From the NCBI GenBank assembly GCA_030740135.1, contig JASLXW010000269.1:1-5796 (forward strand): a stretch of DNA of 5,796 bases. Reading direction: 5' to 3'. Position numbers and translations under genes: made by a program. How positions within the stretch are numbered: the stretch's first letter is position 1; each line of letters opens with the position of its first letter. Shown here piece by piece: positions 1 through 5,626 of the stretch. The stretch comes from Nitrospinota bacterium (GTDB lineage: Bacteria > UBA8248 > JACPRG01). Below the pieces are notes generated by a model. The model had not been told where the DNA came from, ran no database searches, and saw only the letters and a list, made by a program, of their open reading frames with translations.

Positions 1-288
1 GTTTCGGTTTCCATCGACGCCCAGGGGAAAAAACCGGTCGTGCCGCTGGTGAAAAAGCTCGGGTTGACGTTCCCCATTCTCCTCGACCCCGGCCAAAAGG
101 TGATGGACCGCTACGGCGTCACGCTCATCCCGACCGCGTTCATCATCGGACGGAACGGGGAGATGATCGGCAAGGCGATCGGCCCGAAGGATTGGGACGG
201 AGAGAACGGGCGGAGAATATTGGAGAAGTTGCTCGATGTCTCCCGGGCGGCTTCACCGGGCGGGTCCCATTCCACGCTTCAAAGATAG
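1..288 (+). CDS. TlpA/ResA-like thioredoxin-fold protein, C-terminal part (5' end outside window)
   Basis: The reading frame is open from the first base and ends at TAG 286-288, so only the last 95 residues are visible. The piece matches the C-terminal half of the TlpA/ResA/AhpC-like thioredoxin fold: a strand reading VSVSID, then LGLTFPILLDPGQKV, a YGV segment, and IPTAFIIGRNGEMIGKAIGP, which holds the cis-proline loop (IPT) and the terminal strands. The CxxC active site would lie upstream of the window and cannot be checked. Family members are periplasmic or membrane-anchored reductases that keep cytochrome c or copper-site cysteines reduced. That suits the SCO gene starting 90 bases downstream on the same strand, probably in one transcript. 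The GTG at position 40 is an internal codon, not the start. The tail after LEKLL (residues about 80-95) is unstructured in appearance. The family call is firm; the exact substrate is not. Confidence 0.85.
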   Translation, partial: VSVSIDAQGKKPVVPLVKKLGLTFPILLDPGQKVMDRYGVTLIPTAFIIGRNGEMIGKAIGPKDWDGENGRRILEKLLDVSRAASPGGSHSTLQR

Positions 289-378
289 AATCCCCACTTC
301 CGCCGGGCGTTTTCGTCCTTTTCCCGCCGCTTTATCTTGCCCTGAGAATTGTTTTCCCGTTAATGTAGCGTCTCGAAA

Positions 379-1248
379 ATGGCCGTGTGGATCGAGACCC
401 GATTTGTCCCTTCCGGCCGGGCAAGCCAATCCATGAAAGCGCAAAACGAATCAGAGGGCGTTGAAGCGAAACCGGCGGGTCCTTGGGGGAAACTCGTCCA
501 GACGGCTTTATGGGGAGGCTTGGCGCTCATATTGGCCGGAATCGTTGGGGGCGGGCTGCTGTCTTCCCTGCTGGGTCGGGGAGGACGCGAAATGCCCGCA
601 TATTCAACCGTCCCCGACTTCTCGCTCACCGAGCGGTCCGGCGTGAGCGTCACGCGCGCGACCCTTCTGCGGAAGGTCTGGGTGGCCGACTTTTTCTACG
701 CGCGGTGCGAAGACACCTGCCCCCTGCAATCGGCTGAAATGGCCCGTTTTCAGGCGGATTTCGCCGGCGAAAAGGATTTCCGCCTCGTCTCCATCACTAT
801 CGATCCGCAACGGGATACGCAAGCGTCGCTACGGGAGTACGCCGACCGCTTCGGCGCGGATGGGGAGCGGTGGCTCTTCATCACTGGGGATCGGAAAGCG
901 ATCCATGACCTCGTGCGGAATGGATTCCGTCTGAGCGTCGCCGTTTCGGAAAAACCCCGCGGATCCGCAATCCCGGCCCCGCGACCCGGCGATGAACAGG
1001 GGGCGAGTCGCCCTCGCGACGGTCCGGACATCGGGGCCGCGACCCGGTTGCCGGGAAGGATCCTCCGGATCTTCGAGGCGCGCGCGGCCTGGGCGCACCA
1101 CCCCGCTCATATCAGCTCCAAGTACACTCACAGCTCCCGGTTCGTCCTCGTGGATCGAAACGCGGTGATCCGCGGCTACTACCACAGTGACGACGCGGAG
1201 GCGCTGGCCCGGCTGCGGCGGGATGTGAGAACGCTCCTAAAGCGGTGA
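379..1248 (+). CDS. SCO1/SenC family copper protein, membrane-anchored, with a long insertion
   Basis: SCO proteins deliver copper to, or reduce the cysteines of, the CuA site of cytochrome c oxidase. The 289-residue frame has a single membrane anchor at about residues 40-65, then a periplasmic thioredoxin fold. The copper motif CEDTCP places Cys110 and Cys114. The conserved DP follows in SITIDPQRDT (about 138-147), and the distal copper-ligand His251 sits in YTHSSRFVLVD. The C114-H251 distance is 137 residues, against about 86-87 in human SCO1 and Bacillus Sco. The excess lies at roughly residues 190-248, rich in Pro, Gly and Arg, then a short stretch with His240, His241 and His244. Start: ATG 379 is the longest choice. 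ATG 433 (MKAQNESEG) would leave a more usual short tail before the anchor. Neither has a clear ribosome binding site, so the first 18 residues are uncertain. It lies downstream of a TlpA-like gene, consistent with respiratory-complex assembly. Confidence 0.93.
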   Translation: MAVWIETRFVPSGRASQSMKAQNESEGVEAKPAGPWGKLVQTALWGGLALILAGIVGGGLLSSLLGRGGREMPAYSTVPDFSLTERSGVSVTRATLLRKVWVADFFYARCEDTCPLQSAEMARFQADFAGEKDFRLVSITIDPQRDTQASLREYADRFGADGERWLFITGDRKAIHDLVRNGFRLSVAVSEKPRGSAIPAPRPGDEQGASRPRDGPDIGAATRLPGRILRIFEARAAWAHHPAHISSKYTHSSRFVLVDRNAVIRGYYHSDDAEALARLRRDVRTLLKR

Positions 1249-1340
1249 AGACCCGGGACGGTCCAAGGGCCCCCCGTTCCGCCGCGTCGGCGATTGGATT
1301 GGCGGTCGACGGCCAGGCCCGGACTGCGGCCCGGCCGGCC

Positions 1341-1547
1341 TCAGGAGCCCGAGGCGGCCACCTGTTTGTCGCTGAAGAGCACGCCTCCACTCGCCCAATT
1401 GTCCGGGGGCACGTCGTGGAAGATGACAGTCACCGCCGCCATCGGCGCTCCGGAGTGCTTGGAGATGCTCTCGGCGACCTCGCTGGCCATCTTGGCTTTG
1501 GCCTCCTTGGATCGGCCTTCCAGCAGTGTGATGTGCGCAACCGGCAT
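1341..1547 (-). CDS. 4-oxalocrotonate tautomerase family protein
   Basis: This 68-residue protein aligns without gaps to 4-oxalocrotonate tautomerase. After removal of the initiator Met the chain starts with the catalytic Pro1 (PVAHITLLEGR). Arg11 is present, as are the conserved ILEGRS-like strand, the AP turn at 33-34 and the GG at 53-54. Position 39, an active-site Arg in the Pseudomonas enzyme, is Thr here, and position 50 is Trp instead of Phe. These changes suggest a promiscuous tautomerase like Bacillus YwhB and not a dedicated catechol-pathway enzyme. No aromatic degradation genes are nearby. The family forms hexamers in the cytoplasm. The start is well supported by AGGAGGG at 1555-1561, seven bases before ATG. 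It converges on the SCO gene with a 92-base gap and diverges from the peroxiredoxin gene. The substrate is unknown. Confidence 0.93.
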   Translation of the reverse strand: MPVAHITLLEGRSKEAKAKMASEVAESISKHSGAPMAAVTVIFHDVPPDNWASGGVLFSDKQVAASGS

Positions 1548-1554
1548 GGTTGAA

Positions 1555-1561
1555 CCCTCCT
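1555..1561 (-). promoter_or_regulatory. Strong ribosome binding site of the tautomerase gene
   Basis: On the minus strand this reads AGGAGGG and lies seven bases before the ATG at 1547. It is a near-perfect Shine-Dalgarno match and fixes the start, which places the catalytic proline directly after Met. Confidence 0.85.
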
Positions 1562-1623
1562 GGTGTCGAGAAAACGAGACCCCCCCGTGGAAGGGGAAAC
1601 CGAACTCGCTCGGATTTCATGCG

Positions 1624-1629
1624 ATTATA
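1624..1629 (-). promoter_or_regulatory. Candidate -10 element upstream of the tautomerase gene
   Basis: The minus strand carries a perfect TATAAT in an otherwise GC-rich gap, about 77 bases before the tautomerase start. This would give a leader of about 70 bases. No good -35 hexamer is found 16-18 bases upstream, so activator dependence or chance is possible. No comparable element was found facing the peroxiredoxin gene. Confidence 0.35.
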
Positions 1630-1732
1630 ACCCAATTGATGGACCCCGCCCGCCGGTCCGGCCGGCATGTTCGCGCGAATCGGCCGCGGGGCGCCGCGAC
1701 CTCCCTCTCCCCCGAGATGAAAGGAAACGGCC

Positions 1733-2197
1733 ATGCCGGAACCCGGCGACGTCGCCCCGGACTTCTCTCTGCCGGACGCGCGGGGAAAGATCCACCGGCT
1801 CTCCGACTTTCGGGGCAAGCGCGTGGTTCTTTACTTCTATCCCCGCGACATGACGCCCGGTTGCACGAAGCAGGCGTGCGGCTTCCGGGACCATTTCGCC
1901 ACCTACACCGATGAGGGCGTCGAGATCATCGGCGTAAGCCCCGATCCCCCCGAAAGTCATGAGGAGTTCGCGGCCGAACACAACCTTCCTTTTCTCCTCC
2001 TCGCCGATGTCGGCGCCGATGCCGCCGCCTACGGGGTGTACGGCGAACGGGTCCGCGACGGGAAAACATCCATGGGGATCATTCGAACAACGTTCGTCAT
2101 CGGACCCGATGGACTGATTGACCGGGTTATTCGGGACATCCAGACGGAGACGCACGCCGTGGACGTTCTCAAGATGCTGGGGGGGTCGGACACGTAA
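1733..2197 (+). CDS. bcp: Thioredoxin-dependent peroxiredoxin, Bcp/PrxQ type
   Basis: This 154-residue cytoplasmic enzyme reduces hydrogen peroxide and organic hydroperoxides using thioredoxin. The N-terminal [12 protein letters not shown] strand is typical, followed by [19 protein letters not shown]. That motif holds the peroxidatic Cys44, with the conserved Pro and Thr (TPGC) around it, and the resolving Cys49 five residues later, as in E. coli Bcp (Cys45 and Cys50). The conserved Arg is in GIIRTTFVI (about residues 118-126). Length matches the family (about 150-156). The start is supported by AAGGAA at 1721-1726, six bases before ATG. It is divergently placed from the tautomerase gene and has a 264-base gap after it, so it is probably transcribed alone. 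Nothing appears broken. The family call is very secure; regulation by oxidative stress is only a general expectation and no operator is visible. Confidence 0.97.
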   Translation: MPEPGDVAPDFSLPDARGKIHRLSDFRGKRVVLYFYPRDMTPGCTKQACGFRDHFATYTDEGVEIIGVSPDPPESHEEFAAEHNLPFLLLADVGADAAAYGVYGERVRDGKTSMGIIRTTFVIGPDGLIDRVIRDIQTETHAVDVLKMLGGSDT

Positions 2198-2278
2198 GAA
2201 AATCCGGACCCGTGGGTTTTCGAGCCCGGACGCGGGACGACGTGGAGGCCGCGCCGGCGGTCCATCCGGCGGGGACGC

Positions 2279-2302
2279 TCTGAGTCAGACCCTGAAATCA
2301 GG
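2279..2302. repeat. Two adjacent short palindromes (CTGA/TCAG alternation)
   Basis: TCTGAGTCAGA (2279-2289) is a perfect 5+1+5 dyad, and CCTGAAATCAGG (2291-2302) is a perfect 5+2+5 dyad directly next to it. The four half-sites alternate CTGA, TCAG, CTGA, TCAG. They lie about 80 bases before the candidate promoter of the hydrolase gene. They could be a tandem operator or small RNA hairpins after the peroxiredoxin gene. Chance is possible for arms this short. Confidence 0.35.
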
Positions 2303-2378
2303 ACGGGATGATTCGGCCAAGGACTTTCAAGCCCCGCTGCTCCTCGTCTTTCCCAGGTCCCGCAAGAAGCCTGGAAAA

Positions 2379-2387
2379 TGTTAAAAT
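2379..2387 (+). promoter_or_regulatory. Candidate extended -10 promoter of the cysteine hydrolase gene
   Basis: TGTTAAAAT gives the extended TG plus a TAAAAT hexamer (five of six matches to TATAAT) in an AT-rich patch. No convincing -35 hexamer is present, which extended -10 promoters can tolerate. Transcription would start near 2394, leaving a leader of about 70 bases before ATG 2462. Confidence 0.4.
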
Positions 2388-2461
2388 GTCGGCATTGCCC
2401 CCATGTATTCTTGTTTGAAAGCGGCGCCGAAGCCCCTTTGAACCGAGAGGAGAGAAGCTCA

Positions 2462-3130
2462 ATGAAAGAAGACCCGGCCTTGGGTGAATGGGGCGATCCC
2501 TCGAGCTCCGCGCTGATCCTTGTGGACGTCCAAAACGACTTCTGCCACCCCGAAGGGGGCCTGGGCCAACGGGGCGTAGACATGGGTCCCATTCAGGAAA
2601 TGCTTGCGCGCCTGATGCGTTTGATGGAAGAAGCCCGCGGAAGCGGGGCGCATGTCATCTCGCTTTGGACGTCCCATTGGCCGGAGCGGACATGGCCCGC
2701 CTATCACAGGATGGAACGGTTCAAGTTTGATTCGGCGGACCCCGGCTCCGACTACACCCCCCTGGTGGTTGAAGGGACCTGGGGCGCCGACATTTGCGAG
2801 GGGTTCGAGCCCCAACCCGGAGAAATTCTCATCAAAAAGAACCGGCACGGCGGATTCACGGGGACAAACCTCGACCTCGCGCTCCGGAGCCTCGGCGTGA
2901 AGACCCTCATTCTGACGGGCGTGGCGACGAACGTATGCGTCGAGAGCACGGCCCGCGAAGGCTTCATGCTGGATTACAACGTGGTTTTGGCCGAAGACGC
3001 CTGCGGCGCCACGAGCCATGAAGAGCACGAAGCGACGCTGTTGACCTTCCGCAAGTATTTCGGGCGGGTTGCGACGGTGGATGAGGTTGTCGCCGCCTGG
3101 GCGGCGCGCGGCGCGGCGGCCAAAACATAG
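2462..3130 (+). CDS. Isochorismatase-family cysteine hydrolase, RutB-like
   Basis: The 222-residue product has the triad of the isochorismatase-like hydrolases: Asp22 in ALILVDVQNDF, Lys126 in LIKKNRHGGF, and the nucleophile Cys159 in TGVATNVCVEST. The cis-peptide before the cysteine (VAT) is present. The TGxATNVCVEST block followed by a GF motif closely resembles E. coli RutB, which hydrolyses (peroxy)ureidoacrylate in pyrimidine breakdown. The usual metal-binding DxH of nicotinamidases is absent. No other rut genes are in view, so an amide or carbamoyl-type substrate is likely but unidentified. ATG 2462 is preferred over upstream ATG 2378 because GAGAGG/AGGAGA at 2445-2453 lies at good spacing, and the extra 28 residues (MLKCRHCPHVF...) look non-native. 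It is separated from the peroxiredoxin by 264 bases with its own candidate promoter. It converges on the YkgJ gene. Confidence 0.92.
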   Translation: MKEDPALGEWGDPSSSALILVDVQNDFCHPEGGLGQRGVDMGPIQEMLARLMRLMEEARGSGAHVISLWTSHWPERTWPAYHRMERFKFDSADPGSDYTPLVVEGTWGADICEGFEPQPGEILIKKNRHGGFTGTNLDLALRSLGVKTLILTGVATNVCVESTAREGFMLDYNVVLAEDACGATSHEEHEATLLTFRKYFGRVATVDEVVAAWAARGAAAKT

Positions 3131-3323
3131 ACGGACCCCGCGGGCGAAACGTCTGGAACCTGGTCTTGAATCACCAACCAATCGCTGTCGTGAGCCGGTC
3201 GTCGCGGCGGTGAACGCCGGCTGTCGGCCCGGAAGGTTGAATCCGGTTAGATACGGACGCTTTTCGAATGGGGTGGAGACGCGCCGGGCACAGCCCCCGG
3301 ATTGCATCGGGCCGCCCGGGGCC

Positions 3324-3761
3324 TCAGACGCGCGCGCTTTCCTCGAGGCCCTCCCGGACGTCCCGCTTGCGGACCCTCTCTCCGTGTCCAATCCCTTCGC
3401 ACTCCCCCCGCACCTCCGCCCAGGCGGCGGGGCTTTCGACGTTCTCGGGCCAGTAGGGATAGGTCCGGCATTGGACGAACTTGACCGGGTGGATGCCGCA
3501 GGTGTTTTCTTCTTTCCGGTAAAAAGGGCAGACCTCTTGCGGGCTCATGCGAAGCTCGTAGCCGCGCTCACCGGTGATTTTTTTGGCGAACCTGCTCAGG
3601 AACCGGCGGACCGGGATTCCCAGGTGTCGGGCGATGGGCTCGACTTCCTCGCGGTTGAAATAGACGTGTCCGGGTTGCTCGCAGCAACGCCCGCACTGGG
3701 TGCAGCGAAAGCGCGATCCGCGGAGAATCTCCCACCAATCGGGGTTGAGCCGGTCGGTCAT
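3324..3761 (-). CDS. YkgJ family cysteine-cluster protein (putative zinc- or iron-binding)
   Basis: This 145-residue cytoplasmic protein has the YkgJ/UPF0153 pattern. An N-terminal CTQCGRCC (Cys20, 23, 26, 27) precedes VYFNREEVEPIARHLGI, a helical segment typical of the family. Then come Cys78 (VCPFY), Cys88 (TCGIHP), Cys98 (QCRTYPYWP) and Cys121 (GECEGIG). Eight cysteines in this spacing are the family signature, thought to chelate zinc or an iron-sulfur cluster. The biochemical role is unproven. ATG 3761 is chosen because AGGA at 3766-3769 precedes it by four bases. An ATG at 3779 would add six residues and has no such site. It follows the 61-residue gene by 52 bases on the same strand, so the two are probably co-transcribed. 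The 193-base gap after its stop, shared with the hydrolase, holds no clear T-tract terminator. Confidence 0.9.
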   Translation of the reverse strand: MTDRLNPDWWEILRGSRFRCTQCGRCCEQPGHVYFNREEVEPIARHLGIPVRRFLSRFAKKITGERGYELRMSPQEVCPFYRKEENTCGIHPVKFVQCRTYPYWPENVESPAAWAEVRGECEGIGHGERVRKRDVREGLEESARV

Positions 3762-3813
3762 TGTTTCCTGTGGCCCCATTCGCCGCGGAACGGGGCGCGG
3801 GTCGCGGAGTCGG

Positions 3814-3999
3814 TCAGGACTGTCCGCCGACGTCCACTTCGTCGGCCGAGTGAATCATGAACTTTTCCGGATCGAGCCGCGTCATCAGGAAGTCTCCGGA
3901 CTTTTCCTGGATCTGGCGGATGGCGTCCTCCTCATCCTCCGCCTGGACCTGAACGATTCCCGCAAATGAGAAGGTGACTTCGAAGTGATTCAGCGACAT
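3814..3999 (-). CDS. Small hypothetical protein, 61 residues
   Basis: I do not recognise a named family with certainty. The frame from ATG 3999 gives MSLNHFEVTFSFAGIVQVQ, then AEDEEDAIRQIQEK, then a C-terminal part ending DEVDVGGQS. The pattern is a beta hairpin, then an acidic AEDEEDAI turn leading into a helix. It resembles small proteins with a 'V.AEsEEeAi' motif such as DpnD/PcfM-like domains; this is a resemblance only. It is acidic and has no cysteine or membrane segment. The longer frame back to 4152 adds 51 Arg- and Pro-rich residues, including poly-Gly coding from a G tract, and is probably not translated. No classical ribosome binding site is seen; the 11-base G tract ends 11 bases before the ATG. 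It sits 52 bases upstream of the YkgJ gene, likely in one operon. Confidence 0.62.
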   Translation of the reverse strand: MSLNHFEVTFSFAGIVQVQAEDEEDAIRQIQEKSGDFLMTRLDPEKFMIHSADEVDVGGQS

Positions 4000-4010
4000 G
4001 GCAACGCGCG

Positions 4011-4021
4011 CCCCCCCCCCC
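4011..4021. repeat. Homopolymer tract, C11 (G11 on the coding strand of the small gene)
   Basis: Eleven C residues run uninterrupted on the plus strand. On the minus strand this is G11, ending 11 bases before the ATG of the 61-residue gene, inside its presumed leader. Tracts of this length are prone to slippage in replication and to base-calling error. Confidence 0.9.
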
Positions 4022-4042
4022 GTGGATGCCAACGGAGGCCGT

Positions 4043-4066
4043 CCGGGAATCGGGGACTCTTCCCGG
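4043..4066. repeat. 7-bp inverted repeat in the leader or start region of the small gene
   Basis: CCGGGAA (4043-4049) and TTCCCGG (4060-4066) are perfect reverse complements around a 10-base loop. The element lies just downstream, in the minus direction, of the candidate -10 at 4074-4079. It could be an operator at the transcription start or a 5' stabilising hairpin. Confidence 0.4.
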
Positions 4067-4073
4067 CCGTCGA

Positions 4074-4079
4074 ATAATA
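4074..4079 (-). promoter_or_regulatory. Candidate -10 element for the small gene and YkgJ operon
   Basis: The minus strand reads TATTAT (five of six to consensus) within an AT island, AATAATATT, in very GC-rich DNA. A weak -35 candidate, TTGCGG, lies 19 bases upstream. Transcription would begin near 4067, giving a leader of about 68 bases. Confidence 0.33.
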
Positions 4080-4153
4080 TTGTGCGGATGGGGGCGGCCC
4101 GCAACCGGGAAACCCGCATGCCGACTGAAAATCCAGGCGGGCGCAACATCATC

Positions 4154-4175
4154 GGGCGGGACGCAAGTCCCGCCC
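4154..4175. terminator. Perfect 9-bp hairpin after ino1, possible terminator or dispersed repeat
   Basis: GGGCGGGAC (4154-4162), loop GCAA (4163-4166) and GTCCCGCCC (4167-4175) form a perfect 9-bp, very GC-rich stem. The plus-strand loop is a GNRA tetraloop. It begins 25 bases beyond the ino1 stop. No T-run follows on either strand, so it is not a canonical intrinsic terminator. It may act as a 3' RNA-stabilising or Rho-assisted structure, or be a copy of a dispersed palindromic repeat. Confidence 0.5.
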
Positions 4176-4200
4176 CTTGGAGCGTTGAAGGGGGCCGATT

Positions 4201-5370
4201 TCAGCCGCGAGTCGGGATTCTTGCCCCAATTTTTCGGAGAGAACCCCCGTTCCGCCGGAGCGAGGCATTGAGCTCTTTGAGGGTGAGTTCTCCCACGAGA
4301 TAACCTTCCAGATAGGCGCGCGCTTCGGTGTCCGGGATTTGAACGGGCGGATGCTTCATGGTGTAGGCGGAGACCGGCAGCAGGGCGCCCGCATCGCCCC
4401 GGGTCCGGGCCAGTTTGCAGAAACGAATGGCGTCGACCACCACGCCCCCGCTGTTGGGGGAGTCTTCGACCGAAAGGCGGAGCTCCAGATGCAGGGGGAT
4501 GCCCGCGAAGCCGACGCCCTCCATCCGGATGAAGCAGACCTTGTTGTCGTCCTGCCAGGGAACGTAATCACTCGGCCCGATGTGGATGTCCTGATCCTTC
4601 AATCGAACGTCCAATTGGGACTGAACCGCCTCGGTCTTCGACCGTTTTTTGGAGACCAGGCGGTTTTGCGCCTTCATGTTCAGGAAGTCGGTGTTTCCGC
4701 CGGTGTTGAGCTGGTAGGTGCGCTTGAGCTCGACGCCCCGGTCCTGGAACAACCGGACGAGGTTTCTGTGAACGATGGTGGCGCCCACCTGGGACTTGAT
4801 GTCATCGCCCACCACGGGAATGCCGCGGTCCCGGAAGCGTTTTTCCCACGCGGGGTCCGAGACGATGAACACCGGCACGCAGTTGATGAGGCTCACGCCC
4901 GTATTCAGGCAGCATTCGGCGTAGAACCGGACGGCCTCCTCGGATCCCACCGGCAGGTAGCAAATCAGGATCTCGGCCCCGCTTTCCCGCAGGACCGCCT
5001 CCACGTCGCAGGCCGCCCGGTCGTTGGCCACGAAACTGCGTTCCGGGGGGTAGTCCTTCATGTGGGGAGCGACGCCGTCCAGGAGTTCGCCCATGTGGAC
5101 GCTCACACCGTAATCCGGCAACTCCGGGAGGATTGTCGCGGTGCAATTGGGGGGGGCGAAGGCGGCTTCGTGAAGGGGTTTTCCCACCTTTCGGGTGTCC
5201 ACGTCAAACGCCGCCACCGGCCGAATGTCGAAAGGGCGGTGCCCCGCCAGGTCGAAATGCATCAGGCCGAAGGCTTCGGCCTCCGGCGTCTGCCGGTAGT
5301 ACTCGATTCCCTGAAGGAGCGAGCTTGCACAGTTCCCTACTCCCGCTATCGCAATCCTAATGGGATCCAT
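4201..5370 (-). CDS. ino1: Inositol-3-phosphate synthase (myo-inositol-1-phosphate synthase)
   Basis: The enzyme converts glucose 6-phosphate to inositol phosphate using bound NAD, the committed step of inositol synthesis. The 389-residue product has an N-terminal Rossmann motif, IAIAGVGNCASS (residues 6-17). The family blocks follow in order: NCVPVFI (163-169), GDDIKSQVGATIVHR (188-202), LNTGGNTDFLNM (221-232), SKKRSKTEAV (240-249, Lys241 and Lys245 likely catalytic), GPSDYVPW with DDNK (265-277), and the SVEDSPNSGG block (300-309). The length fits the compact archaeal/actinobacterial type (about 360-390), not the roughly 530-residue eukaryotic form. ATG 5370 is chosen because GGAGG precedes it by five bases; an upstream in-frame TTG at 5406 would translate through that site. 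No inositol monophosphatase or inositol-lipid gene is in the window, so the end product (phosphatidylinositol, a compatible solute or another conjugate) cannot be inferred. Confidence 0.96.
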   Translation of the reverse strand: MDPIRIAIAGVGNCASSLLQGIEYYRQTPEAEAFGLMHFDLAGHRPFDIRPVAAFDVDTRKVGKPLHEAAFAPPNCTATILPELPDYGVSVHMGELLDGVAPHMKDYPPERSFVANDRAACDVEAVLRESGAEILICYLPVGSEEAVRFYAECCLNTGVSLINCVPVFIVSDPAWEKRFRDRGIPVVGDDIKSQVGATIVHRNLVRLFQDRGVELKRTYQLNTGGNTDFLNMKAQNRLVSKKRSKTEAVQSQLDVRLKDQDIHIGPSDYVPWQDDNKVCFIRMEGVGFAGIPLHLELRLSVEDSPNSGGVVVDAIRFCKLARTRGDAGALLPVSAYTMKHPPVQIPDTEARAYLEGYLVGELTLKELNASLRRNGGSLRKIGARIPTRG

Positions 5371-5582
5371 ATGTTCCTCCTTAATCATAAAGCCAATCAT
5401 CGACAATCGCCCGGCGCCGTTGCGAGAACCACCGTCCAGACGAAAGGGATGTTGCCGGAATGCGCGCTAACCAGCCCTCATGCCGCCTGAGACGATGCTT
5501 CCGAGTGCAGGCGATTGTTTATCGCGATCCGCTCCTGGAATCCGCGGCTGCCTTCCCCCGCGATTTTTCTAACGGCATCGAA

Positions 5583-5626
5583 GGGTCCGGCTCTCGTCCG
5601 CTCGCCTCGCAAAAAAAGCCGGACCC
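5583..5626. repeat. 10-bp perfect inverted repeat upstream of ino1
   Basis: GGGTCCGGCT (5583-5592) and AGCCGGACCC (5617-5626) are perfect reverse complements with a 24-base spacer. On the minus strand the first arm runs straight into a seven-T run (5617-5611). A shorter hairpin, CCGGA with TCCGG, also ends one base before that T run, so the same arm could join either structure. It lies inside the presumed ino1 leader. Confidence 0.45.

Noticed and set aside
337..365. Possible promoter TTGCCC with 17-base spacing before the SCO gene
   Set aside because: The -10 position (TTAATG) matches the consensus poorly, and the gene is plausibly read through from the thioredoxin gene 90 bases upstream.
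1237..2155. Frames of 193 and 176 residues on the minus strand across the tautomerase and peroxiredoxin region
   Set aside because: They overlap the tautomerase in another frame or lie antisense to the peroxiredoxin, and their composition is dominated by Arg, Gly and Pro.
3131..3323. Possible bidirectional terminator between the hydrolase and YkgJ genes
   Set aside because: Several GC-rich partial stems (such as GCCGG/CCGGC near 3195-3225) exist, but none is long and perfect or followed by a T-run.
2459..3391. 310-residue open frame on the minus strand opposite the cysteine hydrolase
   Set aside because: It is antisense to the hydrolase, Arg/Gly/Pro-rich, overlaps the YkgJ 3' end and has no recognisable domain.
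3069..3860. 263-residue open frame on the plus strand opposite the YkgJ gene
   Set aside because: The opposite strand encodes the full cysteine signature of YkgJ with a ribosome binding site; this frame is a shadow.
4000..4152. N-terminal extension of the 61-residue protein back to 4152
   Set aside because: It would encode an Arg/Pro-rich stretch read through a G11 tract and across the candidate promoter and hairpin; the internal ATG 3999 begins the structured part.
4339..5490. 383-residue open frame on the plus strand opposite ino1
   Set aside because: It is fully antisense to a gene with unmistakable inositol phosphate synthase motifs. Its sequence is low in family-like structure, as expected from a GC-biased codon shadow.
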